Source: Acinetobacter sp. ANC 4805 (GTDB taxonomy: Bacteria; Pseudomonadota; Gammaproteobacteria; Pseudomonadales; Moraxellaceae). From it: a DNA stretch of 64,000 nt. A program made the position numbers and the translations under genes. Below the pieces are notes generated by a model. It made no database searches, was not told the DNA's origin, and saw only the letters and a program-made list of their open reading frames with translations. The stretch spans positions 45,075-109,074 of the forward strand of contig NZ_JAKZGD010000012.1 of the NCBI RefSeq assembly GCF_022549495.1, given 5' to 3'. This document shows positions 28,150 to 37,136 of the stretch, in pieces. Every line of letters begins with the position of its first letter. Position 1 is the first letter of the stretch.

Positions 28150-30756
28150 TTAAATACTTAATAAGCTGTTCAATGTTTCAGATACATTCTTCGATTTTAC
28201 TTTAGGCTGTAATGCTTTGAGTGCTTGCTGTACCTGATCACGCTGTGGTTCGGCTAAAGTATACCAACGAGAAAGTACTTGTAATAAACGAGACCCTAAA
28301 ATTGGATTTTTCTCATCTAGATAAGCTGCAAGCTCAATGAAATGACTGACACCAAAACTCCAAGTATTGACTGGGTTTGCTGCCAAACCACCACTCACGG
28401 CACGAATACGGTTCGGCGTTCCCAAATCATAATCGACGTGCTTAGTCAGATACTCGATCGTTTCTGCTGTCGCATTTGGATTTGATGCTTGAATACTAAA
28501 CCACTGATCTAATGACAAAGCTTCATCTTTAAAACGGTTATAGAAATCTTCTAAAGCTGCTTGTGCTTGCGGTGCATCATTCCAAACCAATACACGTAAT
28601 GCACCCAGACGTTCAGACATATTGCCCGTTTGTTGGTATTGCACATAAGCCAAATCAAATGCGGACTCATCACCTTGGCGTGCCAACATATTCAGAGTGA
28701 TATTCTTCAATGAACGCACCCCCATTGCCAGAGAAAACTCTTTTTGTAGGTCTGGGTCTAGTGCCAAATAAGTTTCTTTCCAAAATGAACCTAATTCACG
28801 TGCTAAACGAGCAAGTACTGCTTCACGTTTTTCACGAATCAATTCAGGTTCATACTCTTGATCAATACGACTACCCAAATAATTTTCACTTGGTACATCA
28901 AATAAACGTGATGCCAATAATGGATCTTTATTAACGAGTTCAGGCAAGGTATTTTTGATCGCCTGAATATAAGCATCTGCTTTGTGATCTTCTAAAAGAA
29001 TACGTTCCAACAAAGTCTGCGTCGCTTGCCACTGGTTAAAACCATTGGTTTCATGCTGAATCAAGAACGCAAGATCATCATTTGAATAATCAAACACCAA
29101 ATTGACAGGTGCAGAGAAATTACGCAATAACGATGCAACAGGTTGCTCCGTCACGCCTGTAAACTCAATACTCGCTTGGTCTTGATCAAATAAATACACA
29201 CCATCTTTAACCTCATTCACAAACAGATCAGCGCTGTGCAAGGTATATTGCTCACCAGTTTTGGCATTAAATAAGGCTAAAGCCACAGGAATTGGCACTG
29301 CTTTGAGGTTTGGATATTTTGGATGGGCTTTCAAGCTTTGTTTGAAGCTTAAACGATAAATCTGTGCAGCAGCATCATATTCACCTTTCGCTTCTAACTT
29401 TGGCGTACCTGGTTGGTTATACCATGTAAGGAAGTTAGATAGGTCAACACCTGAACCAGCACTCAATGCAGCAACCCAGTCCTCAACTGTGACTGCTTGC
29501 CCATCATGACGTAGGAAGTATTCATCTGTGCCTTTACGGTATTTTTCTTTACCCAATAAAGTCGCCATCATGCGGTTAATTTCCGCACCTTTCTCATAAA
29601 CAGTTGCCGTATAAAAGTTATTAATTTCAACAAAATGGTCTGGACGTGGTGGATGTGACAATGGACCTGCATCTTCAGGGAATTGATGCGATTTCAATAC
29701 CGCCACATCATCAATCCGTTGTACAGCAGCAGACTGTAAATCTTCTGAGAAAGACTGATCACGGAACACTGTCAGACCTTCTTTTAAACAGAGTTGGAAC
29801 CAGTCACGACAGGTAATACGATTGCCTGTCCAGTTATGGAAATATTCGTGTGCAATCACCGACTGTACCCGCATAATCGCAGCATCGGTGGTAAATTCTT
29901 CATCAGCCAGTACACAAGAGGTATTGAAAATATTTAAGCCTTTATTCTCCATTGCGCCCATATTGAACTGACTCACTGCGACAATCATATAATTGTCGAG
30001 ATCATAAGGACGACCATAATGCTCCTCATCCCAACGCATAGAGTGCTTTAAAGCTTCCATTGCAATGTGACATTTCGGAATATCTTTCTCAATTGCATAA
30101 ATTTCTAAGGCAACGTCACGCCCCTCAGAGGTGGTATAACGGTCTGTCAAAACAGCTAAATCACCAATGACACAGGCAAATAAATAACTTGGCTTTTTAG
30201 TCGGATCTTGCCAAATTGCAAAATGACGATCTTCACCGACTTCACCCGTTTCCAATAAATTGCCGTTGGCAAGTAAAACTGGATATTTCTTATCTGCCTC
30301 AACCCTTGTTGTAAATACAGATAAAACATCTGGACGGTCTGGATAAAAAGTGATTTTACGAAAGCCTTCAGGTTCATTTTGGGTAACGAATAAATCACCA
30401 GCTTTATATAAACCTTCAAGTTGCGTATTGGATTCAGGATGGATAATCACCTGAGTTTGAACAATGACCTCATCTGGTGCATCAGTGATCACCAATTGTT
30501 CACTATCTAACTGATATTGCGCTGCACTCAGGACTTGCCCATTCAGTTGAATCGACTTGAGTTCAAGATCACGACCTAAAAATACCAATGCTCCTGTCGC
30601 TTGACGCTTCATGACCATGGTTGAATCAACAAGCGTATGATCATCATAAACTTGGATATCTAAATGAATTGACTCAACTAGAAAGGATGGTTTTTGATAG
30701 TCTTTTAAATAAATGGTTTGGTCTGCTTGTACAGGAGGTTGCGCTGCAATATTCAT
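28150..30756 (-). CDS. pepN: Aminopeptidase N
   Basis: An 868-residue M1 metallopeptidase (E. coli PepN 870) that removes N-terminal residues from peptides in the cytoplasm. The exopeptidase motif GAMEN (MGAMENKGLNIF) and zinc motif HEYFHNW-x18-E (VIAHEYFHNWTGNR, then CLKEGLTVFRD) are intact, and a catalytic Tyr lies in the TATVYEKGAE segment. The C-terminal helical domain (about 560-868) is full length. It is the single gene of its unit, divergent from the small gene at 31101. Confidence 0.96.
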   Translation of the reverse strand: MNIAAQPPVQADQTIYLKDYQKPSFLVESIHLDIQVYDDHTLVDSTMVMKRQATGALVFLGRDLELKSIQLNGQVLSAAQYQLDSEQLVITDAPDEVIVQTQVIIHPESNTQLEGLYKAGDLFVTQNEPEGFRKITFYPDRPDVLSVFTTRVEADKKYPVLLANGNLLETGEVGEDRHFAIWQDPTKKPSYLFACVIGDLAVLTDRYTTSEGRDVALEIYAIEKDIPKCHIAMEALKHSMRWDEEHYGRPYDLDNYMIVAVSQFNMGAMENKGLNIFNTSCVLADEEFTTDAAIMRVQSVIAHEYFHNWTGNRITCRDWFQLCLKEGLTVFRDQSFSEDLQSAAVQRIDDVAVLKSHQFPEDAGPLSHPPRPDHFVEINNFYTATVYEKGAEINRMMATLLGKEKYRKGTDEYFLRHDGQAVTVEDWVAALSAGSGVDLSNFLTWYNQPGTPKLEAKGEYDAAAQIYRLSFKQSLKAHPKYPNLKAVPIPVALALFNAKTGEQYTLHSADLFVNEVKDGVYLFDQDQASIEFTGVTEQPVASLLRNFSAPVNLVFDYSNDDLAFLIQHETNGFNQWQATQTLLERILLEDHKADAYIQAIKNTLPELVNKDPLLASRLFDVPSENYLGSRIDQEYEPELIREKREAVLARLARELGSFWKETYLALDPDLQKEFSLAMGVRSLKNITLNMLARQGDESAFDLAYVQYQQTGNMSERLGALRVLVWNDAPQAQAALEDFYNRFKDEALSLDQWFSIQASNPNATAETIEYLTKHVDYDLGTPNRIRAVSGGLAANPVNTWSFGVSHFIELAAYLDEKNPILGSRLLQVLSRWYTLAEPQRDQVQQALKALQPKVKSKNVSETLNSLLSI

Positions 30757-31100
30757 CAGTATTCCTTATCTTTCATTTGCGTGTAGGTCTTGTTGACAAG
30801 ACTTCTAATAGGGTCTGCTGATCATACGCCAACTTAGAAAACCTGTCTTTAGACCCACGCACTCGTTTTAAGAATTTTATTGGGGCTATTTATACAGTTT
30901 TCAAATCAAAGCATTAGATCAGGCTATTCTTTAGACGAAATAATCGAATCATGTTCATTTGTTCAATAAAACTACAAAATTAAGTCATTTTTTTCATTCG
31001 CTTATATTTTTATTCCCATTTTTATATTTTGTGCACGGTTATTGCTTAATCATATATGCCAATCTAGGTAAATAAAATACAACAACCGAGGGTTATGACT
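30757..31100. other. Intergenic region between divergent pepN and small gene
   Basis: About 340 bp of AT-rich DNA that must hold two divergent promoters. I see no reading frame, RNA gene or long palindrome worth naming. The small inverted string around GTCTTGTTGACAAGAC (30788-30803) is a perfect short palindrome near the pepN promoter side and could be an operator. Confidence 0.4.
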
Positions 31101-31358
31101 ATGGAATTAAAAACACATCTTTATCGTCTAGAAAATATTAAAGCCATCCATGATCTTGCAAAAGCAGGCGTAGATCATCATGTGATTTCTGTTTTCTTGA
31201 CTGCAGAAGGAATTAAACTAACAACGTTAGAAGTTACCAATATTATCAATACTTACGATGCACTAGGAAAAGAAAAAATACCAAGTAAAAAAGTACAAGC
31301 ACTCATCACAGCAAAGAAAATTGGTCAGGAAGATGAAAACTTACCATGCCCTGTTTAA
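31101..31358 (+). CDS. Small uncharacterised protein
   Basis: An 85-residue soluble protein (MELKTHLYRLENIKAIHDLA...) with an AHDLAKAG-type helix and a helix-turn-helix-like rhythm (VDHHVISVFLTAEGIKLTTLE), ending in CPV. No family is recognised; the pattern is compatible with a small DNA-binding or RNA-associated protein, but this is speculation. ATG 31101 fits the GAGGG ribosome site (8 nt) better than ATG 31095. A strong terminator follows. Confidence 0.6.
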   Translation: MELKTHLYRLENIKAIHDLAKAGVDHHVISVFLTAEGIKLTTLEVTNIINTYDALGKEKIPSKKVQALITAKKIGQEDENLPCPV

Positions 31359-31376
31359 TTAGTAACTTCACAAATG

Positions 31377-31413
31377 AAAAAACCTCAAGTCCGACCAGAG
31401 TTGAGGTTTTTTT
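31377..31413. terminator. Bidirectional terminator between small gene and DUF2147 array
   Basis: AAAAAACCTCAA pairs with TTGAGGTTTTTTT around CCAGAGT-type loop sequence. It lies between convergent genes ending at 31358 (+) and 31427 (-). Confidence 0.85.
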
Positions 31414-31426
31414 ATTCAAGCAACAA

Positions 31427-31900
31427 TTATGGTGTTGCGTTATCCGTTCTCAACCAAACGACTGTACGGCCCAGAGCTGATACTCCCATATAACCCCGCA
31501 TACGTAAACGTTTGCCTTCACCTGTTACAACTGCTTTACCTTTATAGACTTTACCACTTGTTGCTTCTAATACTCGACCATCAATATATGAATCTGGCTT
31601 ATCTGGATCTTCTCTAAAACCTGATAAAATTTCTAAGCCAAGAATTGGCTTATTGGTATTTGGAGCTGGGCACTTGGTACAGTTCGCAAGTGAAAAACCA
31701 CGAGCATTAGGATAACGATAAACAATTTTCCCATGAAAGCGACCATCTGATCCTTTACGGATTTCAACAATCGAAAGTTGCTCACCTGTACGTTCTTCAA
31801 TACTTTTCCAATAACCTTCGATCGAAGCTGAAAAAGCAGTCATGCTTAAAAAAGCAATAGAAACTCCCATGATTCCTTTCAGAAACATTTGATTTAGCAT
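31427..31900 (-). CDS. DUF2147 periplasmic protein, paralogue 1
   Basis: A 157-residue protein with a signal peptide (about 1-24, ending AFSA) and a DUF2147 domain: GYWKSIEERTGEQLSIVEI, a lipocalin-like beta pattern, a conserved CTKC pair, and the closing MRGYMGVSALGRTVVWLRTD. DUF2147 proteins are small periplasmic beta proteins of unknown function. It is the last of four tandem copies on this strand (31427-33838) and is close in sequence to paralogue 2. About 200 bp of AT-rich DNA separates it from that copy, enough for its own promoter. Confidence 0.88.
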   Translation of the reverse strand: MLNQMFLKGIMGVSIAFLSMTAFSASIEGYWKSIEERTGEQLSIVEIRKGSDGRFHGKIVYRYPNARGFSLANCTKCPAPNTNKPILGLEILSGFREDPDKPDSYIDGRVLEATSGKVYKGKAVVTGEGKRLRMRGYMGVSALGRTVVWLRTDNATP

Positions 31901-32108
31901 ACTAACCCCGTCTTTTTAAAAGCCAACCCATTCATATTTATAGGTTTAATTATTGAAACTTACCATATTTTCAGATAAGTTTCACGCTACCAATTAGTCC
32001 TTTTGCTTAAAAAACAACTGATCCAACTGGTATAATTCATGTAATGAATAACATTATTTTAAAATAAATAAAAACAAATTCTTTGACCTGATATATCACA
32101 GTTTTATT

Positions 32109-32582
32109 TTAAGGGCTTGCACGATCTGTTCTCAACCAGACCACTGTTCGACCTAATGCTGAAATTCCCATATAACCACGCATACGTAAACGTTTTCCAT
32201 CACTCGTTACCAGCGCTTTGCCTTTATAAACTCTACCACTTGTAGGTTCCATTATTCTGCCGTCAATATAAGCATTCGGATTTTCAGGATCATCTTTAAG
32301 ACTTGATAATATTTCTAAACCAAGAATAGGATGATTGGTATATGGCGCAGGACATTTAATACAATTTTCTAGTTTTATACCATGTGAATTGGAATAACGA
32401 TAAACGATCTTACCGTGATAATAACCATCAGTGCCTTTTCTTATCTCGACAATCGAAAGTTGCTCACCAGTTCGATCATCAATGCTTTTCCAATAACCTT
32501 CTATGGATGTTGCATAACTGCTAATACTTGTGAAAACCAATGCGATGCCAAGGAAGCATTTTTTTAAAGAATATGTATACAT
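32109..32582 (-). CDS. DUF2147 periplasmic protein, paralogue 2
   Basis: Start is placed at ATG 32582 (MYTYSLKKCFLG), which has GAGGG 5 nt upstream and gives 157 residues, the same length as its neighbours. The frame could extend five codons to 32597. Signal peptide about 1-24, then GYWKSIDDRTGEQLSIVEI, the CIKC pair and MRGYMGISALGRTVVWLRTD. Compared with paralogue 1 it differs mainly in the middle loop (YSNSHGIKLEN against YPNARGFSLAN), pointing to recent duplication. Confidence 0.87.
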   Translation of the reverse strand: MYTYSLKKCFLGIALVFTSISSYATSIEGYWKSIDDRTGEQLSIVEIRKGTDGYYHGKIVYRYSNSHGIKLENCIKCPAPYTNHPILGLEILSSLKDDPENPNAYIDGRIMEPTSGRVYKGKALVTSDGKRLRMRGYMGISALGRTVVWLRTDRASP

Positions 32583-32742
32583 AAAGTCCCTCATCATGCG
32601 AATAAGAATGAATAACCCACCTAGACTCAGACATTGCGATAAAATAAAAGACGATATTTCTGACTCAATGCCAAATCATTGAGATAAATTCAGATCAAGA
32701 ACCTGACATTGAATCAAAAGTACTTTTCATTTATCAAATAGC

Positions 32743-33219
32743 TTAAGGATTCGCACTGTCTGTTCTGATCCATACCTGAGTACGACCTAAAGCCGAAATA
32801 CCCATGTATCCACGCATACGCAAACGTTTTCCATCCGCACTTAACTGGGCTTTACCTTTATAAATATTGCCTGTTTTCGGCTCTAGTATTCTACCGTCAA
32901 TATAGTGATTTGGGTTTTTAGGATCTTCTTTTAAGCCAGACGCAATTTGTAATCCTAATATTGGTTTGTTCTTATAAGGCTCAGGGCACTTCACACAATT
33001 GGTTAATACATTACTACCACCTGGAACAGGGTAACGATATACGATTGTGCCAGTATAAGTATTATCAGGTTTCTTTTTGATCTCTACGATTGAAAGTTGC
33101 TCTCCTGTTCTATCGTCGATACTTTTCCAAAACCCTTCAGGAGTTGCTGCAAAATTAGCCGTTGCGAATAGGGCAAATGAAATTCCCACGATTCCTTTCA
33201 TGAGTGAATGTTTTTGCAT
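32743..33219 (-). CDS. DUF2147 periplasmic protein, paralogue 3
   Basis: A 158-residue copy with signal peptide (MQKHSLMKGIVGISFALFAT, cleavage near FAA). The domain holds GFWKSIDDRTGEQLSIVEI, a CVKC pair in a loop one residue longer than in the other copies, and the conserved MRGYMGISALGRTQVWIRTD end. It is more diverged from paralogues 1 and 2 than they are from each other. The intergenic spacer to paralogue 2 is about 160 bp. Confidence 0.88.
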   Translation of the reverse strand: MQKHSLMKGIVGISFALFATANFAATPEGFWKSIDDRTGEQLSIVEIKKKPDNTYTGTIVYRYPVPGGSNVLTNCVKCPEPYKNKPILGLQIASGLKEDPKNPNHYIDGRILEPKTGNIYKGKAQLSADGKRLRMRGYMGISALGRTQVWIRTDSANP

Positions 33220-33364
33220 AATATGCTCTCCCTAAGTGCAAAATAGATCCATCTAATATACATTTTTATTCTAATGTTCTGAGACAGTCAATAAAACTAA
33301 TGGATATTTAATTGCTTAAAATCAAATTAAATTTTAAGCAATTCACATATATATAAATAAATGC

Positions 33365-33838
33365 CTATGGTTTCGCACTATCCGTGCGTATCCAAACGGT
33401 GGTACGACCTAAAGCTGAAATTCCAACGTAGCCACGCATATTCAAATGCTTACCATCTGTATTTAGTCGTGCCTTTCCTTTATATACTTTTCCTGTTTTA
33501 CTCTCGACGATGAGCCCATTAATAAAACTATTTGGTCGCTTAGGATCTTCAACTAAACCCGTCAATACTTCCAGACCTAACCGCGGTTTTCCTGTGTAAG
33601 GCGGTGGGCAATTTACGCAATGTGTAACAACAACACCATGTGCATTTGGGTAGATATAAACAATCTTTCCTCTATAGGTATTATCTGGTGCTTTCTTGAT
33701 TTCAATGATGGTCAGCTGCTCACCAGTTCGATCATCAATACTGCGCCAATACCCTTCAAGTGAGCCTGCATATGAGAGAATACTTGTAAAACAAGCAATT
33801 AAACCGATGGTAAATTTTACCAATATTTGATTATTCAT
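33365..33838 (-). CDS. DUF2147 periplasmic protein, paralogue 4
   Basis: A 157-residue copy and the first of the array in the direction of transcription. Signal peptide about 1-24 (ending SYAG). Domain: GYWRSIDDRTGEQLTIIEI, CVNC pair, MRGYVGISALGRTTVWIRTD. It is the most diverged of the four (LVEDPKRPNSFINGLIVE against the ...YIDGR... of the others), which suits an older duplicate. Transcribed away from the gene at 34066. Confidence 0.88.
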   Translation of the reverse strand: MNNQILVKFTIGLIACFTSILSYAGSLEGYWRSIDDRTGEQLTIIEIKKAPDNTYRGKIVYIYPNAHGVVVTHCVNCPPPYTGKPRLGLEVLTGLVEDPKRPNSFINGLIVESKTGKVYKGKARLNTDGKHLNMRGYVGISALGRTTVWIRTDSAKP

Positions 33839-34065
33839 CCTTATCCCTTTCTACTTCTACAAAACTAACTTAATAACATCTTTTAATAGGGACAAAAATT
33901 TACCATACTTTAAAAAATAGATCAGCCAATCAATGCATTTTTATATAAAACTCAGTGAATTAAACATCCTAAAAAAATTACTTTTTCTATTTAGATAAAC
34001 TTTGCATCACTCCAACCATGAGCAATGTATAATTCTATTTTTTAAAGGTCACAGGTTTAACATCA

Positions 34066-35226
34066 ATGGATTTACAGATTCTACAAAAACAGTTAGATGA
34101 AAGTAGCCATTGCCCTTTATGTCAAGCATCAATGTACTGGATTGAAGCGGAACAATACGCTCAAGAATTGCAGTTCCATGAGTGCAGCCATTGCCAACAT
34201 CGTGTCTTTAAAAGTGATAGCAGACTAAATTGTCATTGTGCCCAATGTACCGCGCAGCGTAAAAAACAAACTCAACAAACTATCTTACAAGAACAGCGTA
34301 AATACAAAATCAAAGATGAAGTAATTTATAGCCTGAATCAATTGAGTTTCATGCATAAATTATTCTTACTCAGTTTGTTAGATCGTTATGCCTGTGAAGA
34401 TGTTCAACATGATGAATTGATTCATTGGAAGAATATTAAATATCATGACTTTACACCCAATTATCTATTTCAAAATCAATTGGTTCAGGAACTTCTTAAA
34501 CTTGGAATATTAAAACCACAGGATTCAAATGTAGAAACAGAGCATTTTTATCTCAATATTCGACTCGATGGTTATGCTGACCCAAGCCTGTTTAGTGTGA
34601 CTCAACAATTACGCCATTGGTTCTACGAAAATCTAAGTTCAGGCATTCCCTTCAAAACAACAGATGAAGTCAAAGATGCGTTGTATTTAGTACTGTATCA
34701 AGAAATCGTACAATTCATGCAGTTTTACTGCCGAACTTGGGGCATTCAAATCGCTGGCAATCGCTCATTTCAAGCCTTTTGCTATCGTCTGATGGAACCT
34801 CTAGCTGTGGGGCAAATTTTCTATTTGATCCAAACTGCCTTGGAATATTTATATAAGCAGAAAGCATTACAACCCAAAAATGATAAATTTATCAACACGA
34901 ATTTACTCAAAAAAACCTTGGAACAGTATCGTGAACGTGCTTTAGCAGAACGCTGGGAAACCACGACCTTACCACGTCCCTACACCATTCCATTTAGTAA
35001 AATGAGTGAAGTATTATTATTTAAATTTTTAGGTTATGACGAAAATATTTTTATTCAGCCCGTGTGGAAATCTTGGCGAAAAATAGAACCTCGTTTAAAT
35101 TTTTATTCAGTGAAACGCTGTATGTATTGTGGTTCAAATGATTTAATCGTGGACTATGACGCGAAAGATTATGTGTCATTGATTTGTCGTCAATGTAAAC
35201 ATCAAGATCACTATTTTACACATTAA
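34066..35226 (+). CDS. Uncharacterised protein with zinc-ribbon ends
   Basis: A 386-residue soluble protein. The N-terminus has CPLC and CSHC pairs (about residues 17-43) then a CHCAQC cluster (56-61); the C-terminus has CMYC and CRQC (about 355-378). These look like two zinc ribbons flanking a helical core rich in aromatic residues. No family name comes to mind. Zinc ribbons at both ends suggest nucleic-acid or protein binding. It starts 227 bp from the divergent DUF2147 array and ends 36 bp before thiM. Confidence 0.65.
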   Translation: MDLQILQKQLDESSHCPLCQASMYWIEAEQYAQELQFHECSHCQHRVFKSDSRLNCHCAQCTAQRKKQTQQTILQEQRKYKIKDEVIYSLNQLSFMHKLFLLSLLDRYACEDVQHDELIHWKNIKYHDFTPNYLFQNQLVQELLKLGILKPQDSNVETEHFYLNIRLDGYADPSLFSVTQQLRHWFYENLSSGIPFKTTDEVKDALYLVLYQEIVQFMQFYCRTWGIQIAGNRSFQAFCYRLMEPLAVGQIFYLIQTALEYLYKQKALQPKNDKFINTNLLKKTLEQYRERALAERWETTTLPRPYTIPFSKMSEVLLFKFLGYDENIFIQPVWKSWRKIEPRLNFYSVKRCMYCGSNDLIVDYDAKDYVSLICRQCKHQDHYFTH

Positions 35227-35262
35227 ACTATTATTTTTAATCACTTTTAAAGGGCTGATGTC

Positions 35263-36084
35263 ATGTCACAAAAACAACAACTGATTGATCAAGTGATAGA
35301 CGCTTGGCAAGCTCTTCAACAACAAACCCCTTTGGTGCAATGTATCACCAATAGTGTCGCCAACAATTACGTCGCGAATATCTTACTTGCGGCAGGTGCA
35401 TCGCCAGCCATGATTGATAATCCTTTTGAAGCCGAGGATTTCACCCGAATTAGTGCTGCTTTAAGCATCAATATTGGAACGCCAACAACAGAACAAACTC
35501 AAGCGATGCTGATTTCAACCAAAACGGCACAACAGTACCAAGTTCCTTGGGTACTTGATCCTGTAGGTTATGGCATGGTTTTAAAATGGCGCAGTGAAAC
35601 TGTAGATCAACTGCTAAAGTTTCAACCTAGTATTATTCGTGGTAACGCTTCTGAAATCAGTACGCTGGCAGGTAGTCAAATTCAATCCAAAGGCGTCGAT
35701 AGCACTCTAAATAGCCATGATGTTTATGTTCAAGCAAAAAGTTTATTACAACACTCTGAATGTATTGCTATTTCAGGCGAATCTGATTACATCATTTCAA
35801 AACAGTTAGATATGGTCATTAAGGTGAATGGTGGTTGTCATTTACAGCCTAGAATCACCGCAACAGGATGTGCCCTAGGTGCTTTAACTGCGGCTTATCA
35901 TGCTGTTACCAATTCAACGATTGCAGCGCTTGCTTCACACATTCATTTTGCGATTGCAGGCAAATTGGCTTATGAACATGCACAAACAGTTGGAAGCTTT
36001 AATGTGGCATTTTTAGACTACATACACATGCTCGATGACAATTTGATTCAGCAATATGTAGATATTGAAATTGTAGAACTTTAA
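35263..36084 (+). CDS. thiM: Hydroxyethylthiazole kinase
   Basis: A 273-residue ribokinase-fold kinase that phosphorylates 4-methyl-5-(2-hydroxyethyl)thiazole in thiamine salvage. Seen: the N-terminal PLVQCITNSVANNYVANILLA block, WVLDPVGYG, RGNASEI, and the anion-hole/catalytic RITATGCALGAL with the conserved cysteine. Length agrees with ThiM (262-275). No TPP riboswitch is visible in the 36 bp upstream, and no other thi gene is adjacent. Confidence 0.92.
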   Translation: MSQKQQLIDQVIDAWQALQQQTPLVQCITNSVANNYVANILLAAGASPAMIDNPFEAEDFTRISAALSINIGTPTTEQTQAMLISTKTAQQYQVPWVLDPVGYGMVLKWRSETVDQLLKFQPSIIRGNASEISTLAGSQIQSKGVDSTLNSHDVYVQAKSLLQHSECIAISGESDYIISKQLDMVIKVNGGCHLQPRITATGCALGALTAAYHAVTNSTIAALASHIHFAIAGKLAYEHAQTVGSFNVAFLDYIHMLDDNLIQQYVDIEIVEL

Positions 36085-36101
36085 ATATAACGAGAAAAAT
36101 A

Positions 36102-36740
36102 ATGTCTTTATTTGAATATAAGCCTAATTCTAATCCTGATGATCTTCTATTTTGGCTTGCAATCGACATTTCAAATACCCAAAAAGATCTACCTTGGAAT
36201 GAATATGATATAGATACACATTTAAAAAATTTAACCCTATACCTGTCCAAACTAAAAAAAGAACAACTCATCATCTTTGAAAAAACATTACAAAAGAAGC
36301 TCTCTCAACTTTATAAGGCTGAAATTGCTGAGTTATCCATGATTCTTGAATGTGATTTCACTAAAGATCATGATATTTATAATTTCGACTCATACCTATC
36401 TGATGATGGTTTTATTTATTTCCGATGTTGGCTAATTCTTAAAGGTAAAACATTTTTTGATGATATTAGAAGTGATATACAAAGTTTTATTAATGGGAAA
36501 TATAGTTTCGATATTAGTAATTGTTGGGCAGAGGAACTACTCTATTGTGCTGATGAAGCCTACCTTTTGAATAATAATGATGAAAGTGAAACTCCTATTC
36601 GTGATGCTGTTTATGACTTATATCCAGACAATCACTATGATAGTGCTCACTTTTCTATGGACAGGCAGCTTCTTCATGGAGCAGAACTTCAAATTAAATA
36701 CCCGAAATTGGTCAAAACAATCGGTGCATTGAGGAATTAA
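36102..36740 (+). CDS. DUF4240 domain protein
   Basis: A 212-residue protein with the DUF4240 pattern: LLFWLAIDIS at the start, a helix with LSKLKKEQLIIFEKTLQKKL, then DGFIYFRCWLILKGKTFFD. DUF4240 proteins are of unknown function and often found near toxin-immunity or accessory genes. The DNA is more AT-rich and less codon-adapted than thiM 17 bp upstream, suggesting acquisition. A bidirectional hairpin overlaps its stop. Confidence 0.75.
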   Translation: MSLFEYKPNSNPDDLLFWLAIDISNTQKDLPWNEYDIDTHLKNLTLYLSKLKKEQLIIFEKTLQKKLSQLYKAEIAELSMILECDFTKDHDIYNFDSYLSDDGFIYFRCWLILKGKTFFDDIRSDIQSFINGKYSFDISNCWAEELLYCADEAYLLNNNDESETPIRDAVYDLYPDNHYDSAHFSMDRQLLHGAELQIKYPKLVKTIGALRN

Positions 36741-36764
36741 ATGATCATTCTCTAATGATCATTT
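36739..36764. terminator. Bidirectional terminator between DUF4240 and CHMI-like genes
   Basis: AAATGATCATT (36739-36749) and AATGATCATTT (36754-36764) form a perfect 11-bp stem with a CTCT loop; both arms touch the ends of the convergent reading frames. Confidence 0.7.
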
Positions 36765-37126
36765 TGAATCATCGCCTTAAAATAATTTTGTTTTGGTATG
36801 TCAATTATCTCAACACAAAGCTGTATTGGAAATTGAGGAACTGATTTGAAATATGTTTGTTGCTCCAGTTTACGGAGCAATCCCTCAACCAGTCCTTGCT
36901 TTTGTGCGTCGGCTCTTCCATCCAATAAATAAAGTTTGAGATGAATATAAGCTTCTTGTACCTGACCTAAACCCACTAAGAAAACTTCATCTTTAAAAAC
37001 ACGAGACTTAATATCATTTACGCTAAACAGCTCAGTTTTAATCAACGCTGTATTTAGGTCTTTGAGCAATTCTAGCGGATCTAACGCTGTTAAATTTGCT
37101 GAATAGTGAACAATCACATGAGGCAT
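36752..37126 (-). CDS. 5-carboxymethyl-2-hydroxymuconate isomerase-like protein
   Basis: A 124-residue CHMI-family protein of the tautomerase superfamily. The N-terminal proline follows Met (MPHVIVHYSANL), as needed for catalysis, and YIHLKLYLLDGRADAQKQGLVEGLL matches the family core. CHMI acts in homoprotocatechuate breakdown, but no hpa genes are here, so the true substrate is unknown. ATG 37126 with AGGG 8 nt upstream is chosen. It overlaps the 3-prime end of the helicase gene by a few codons, implying coupling. Confidence 0.8.
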   Translation of the reverse strand: MPHVIVHYSANLTALDPLELLKDLNTALIKTELFSVNDIKSRVFKDEVFLVGLGQVQEAYIHLKLYLLDGRADAQKQGLVEGLLRKLEQQTYFKSVPQFPIQLCVEIIDIPKQNYFKAMIQNDH

Positions 37127-37136
37127 TTGATTCGCC

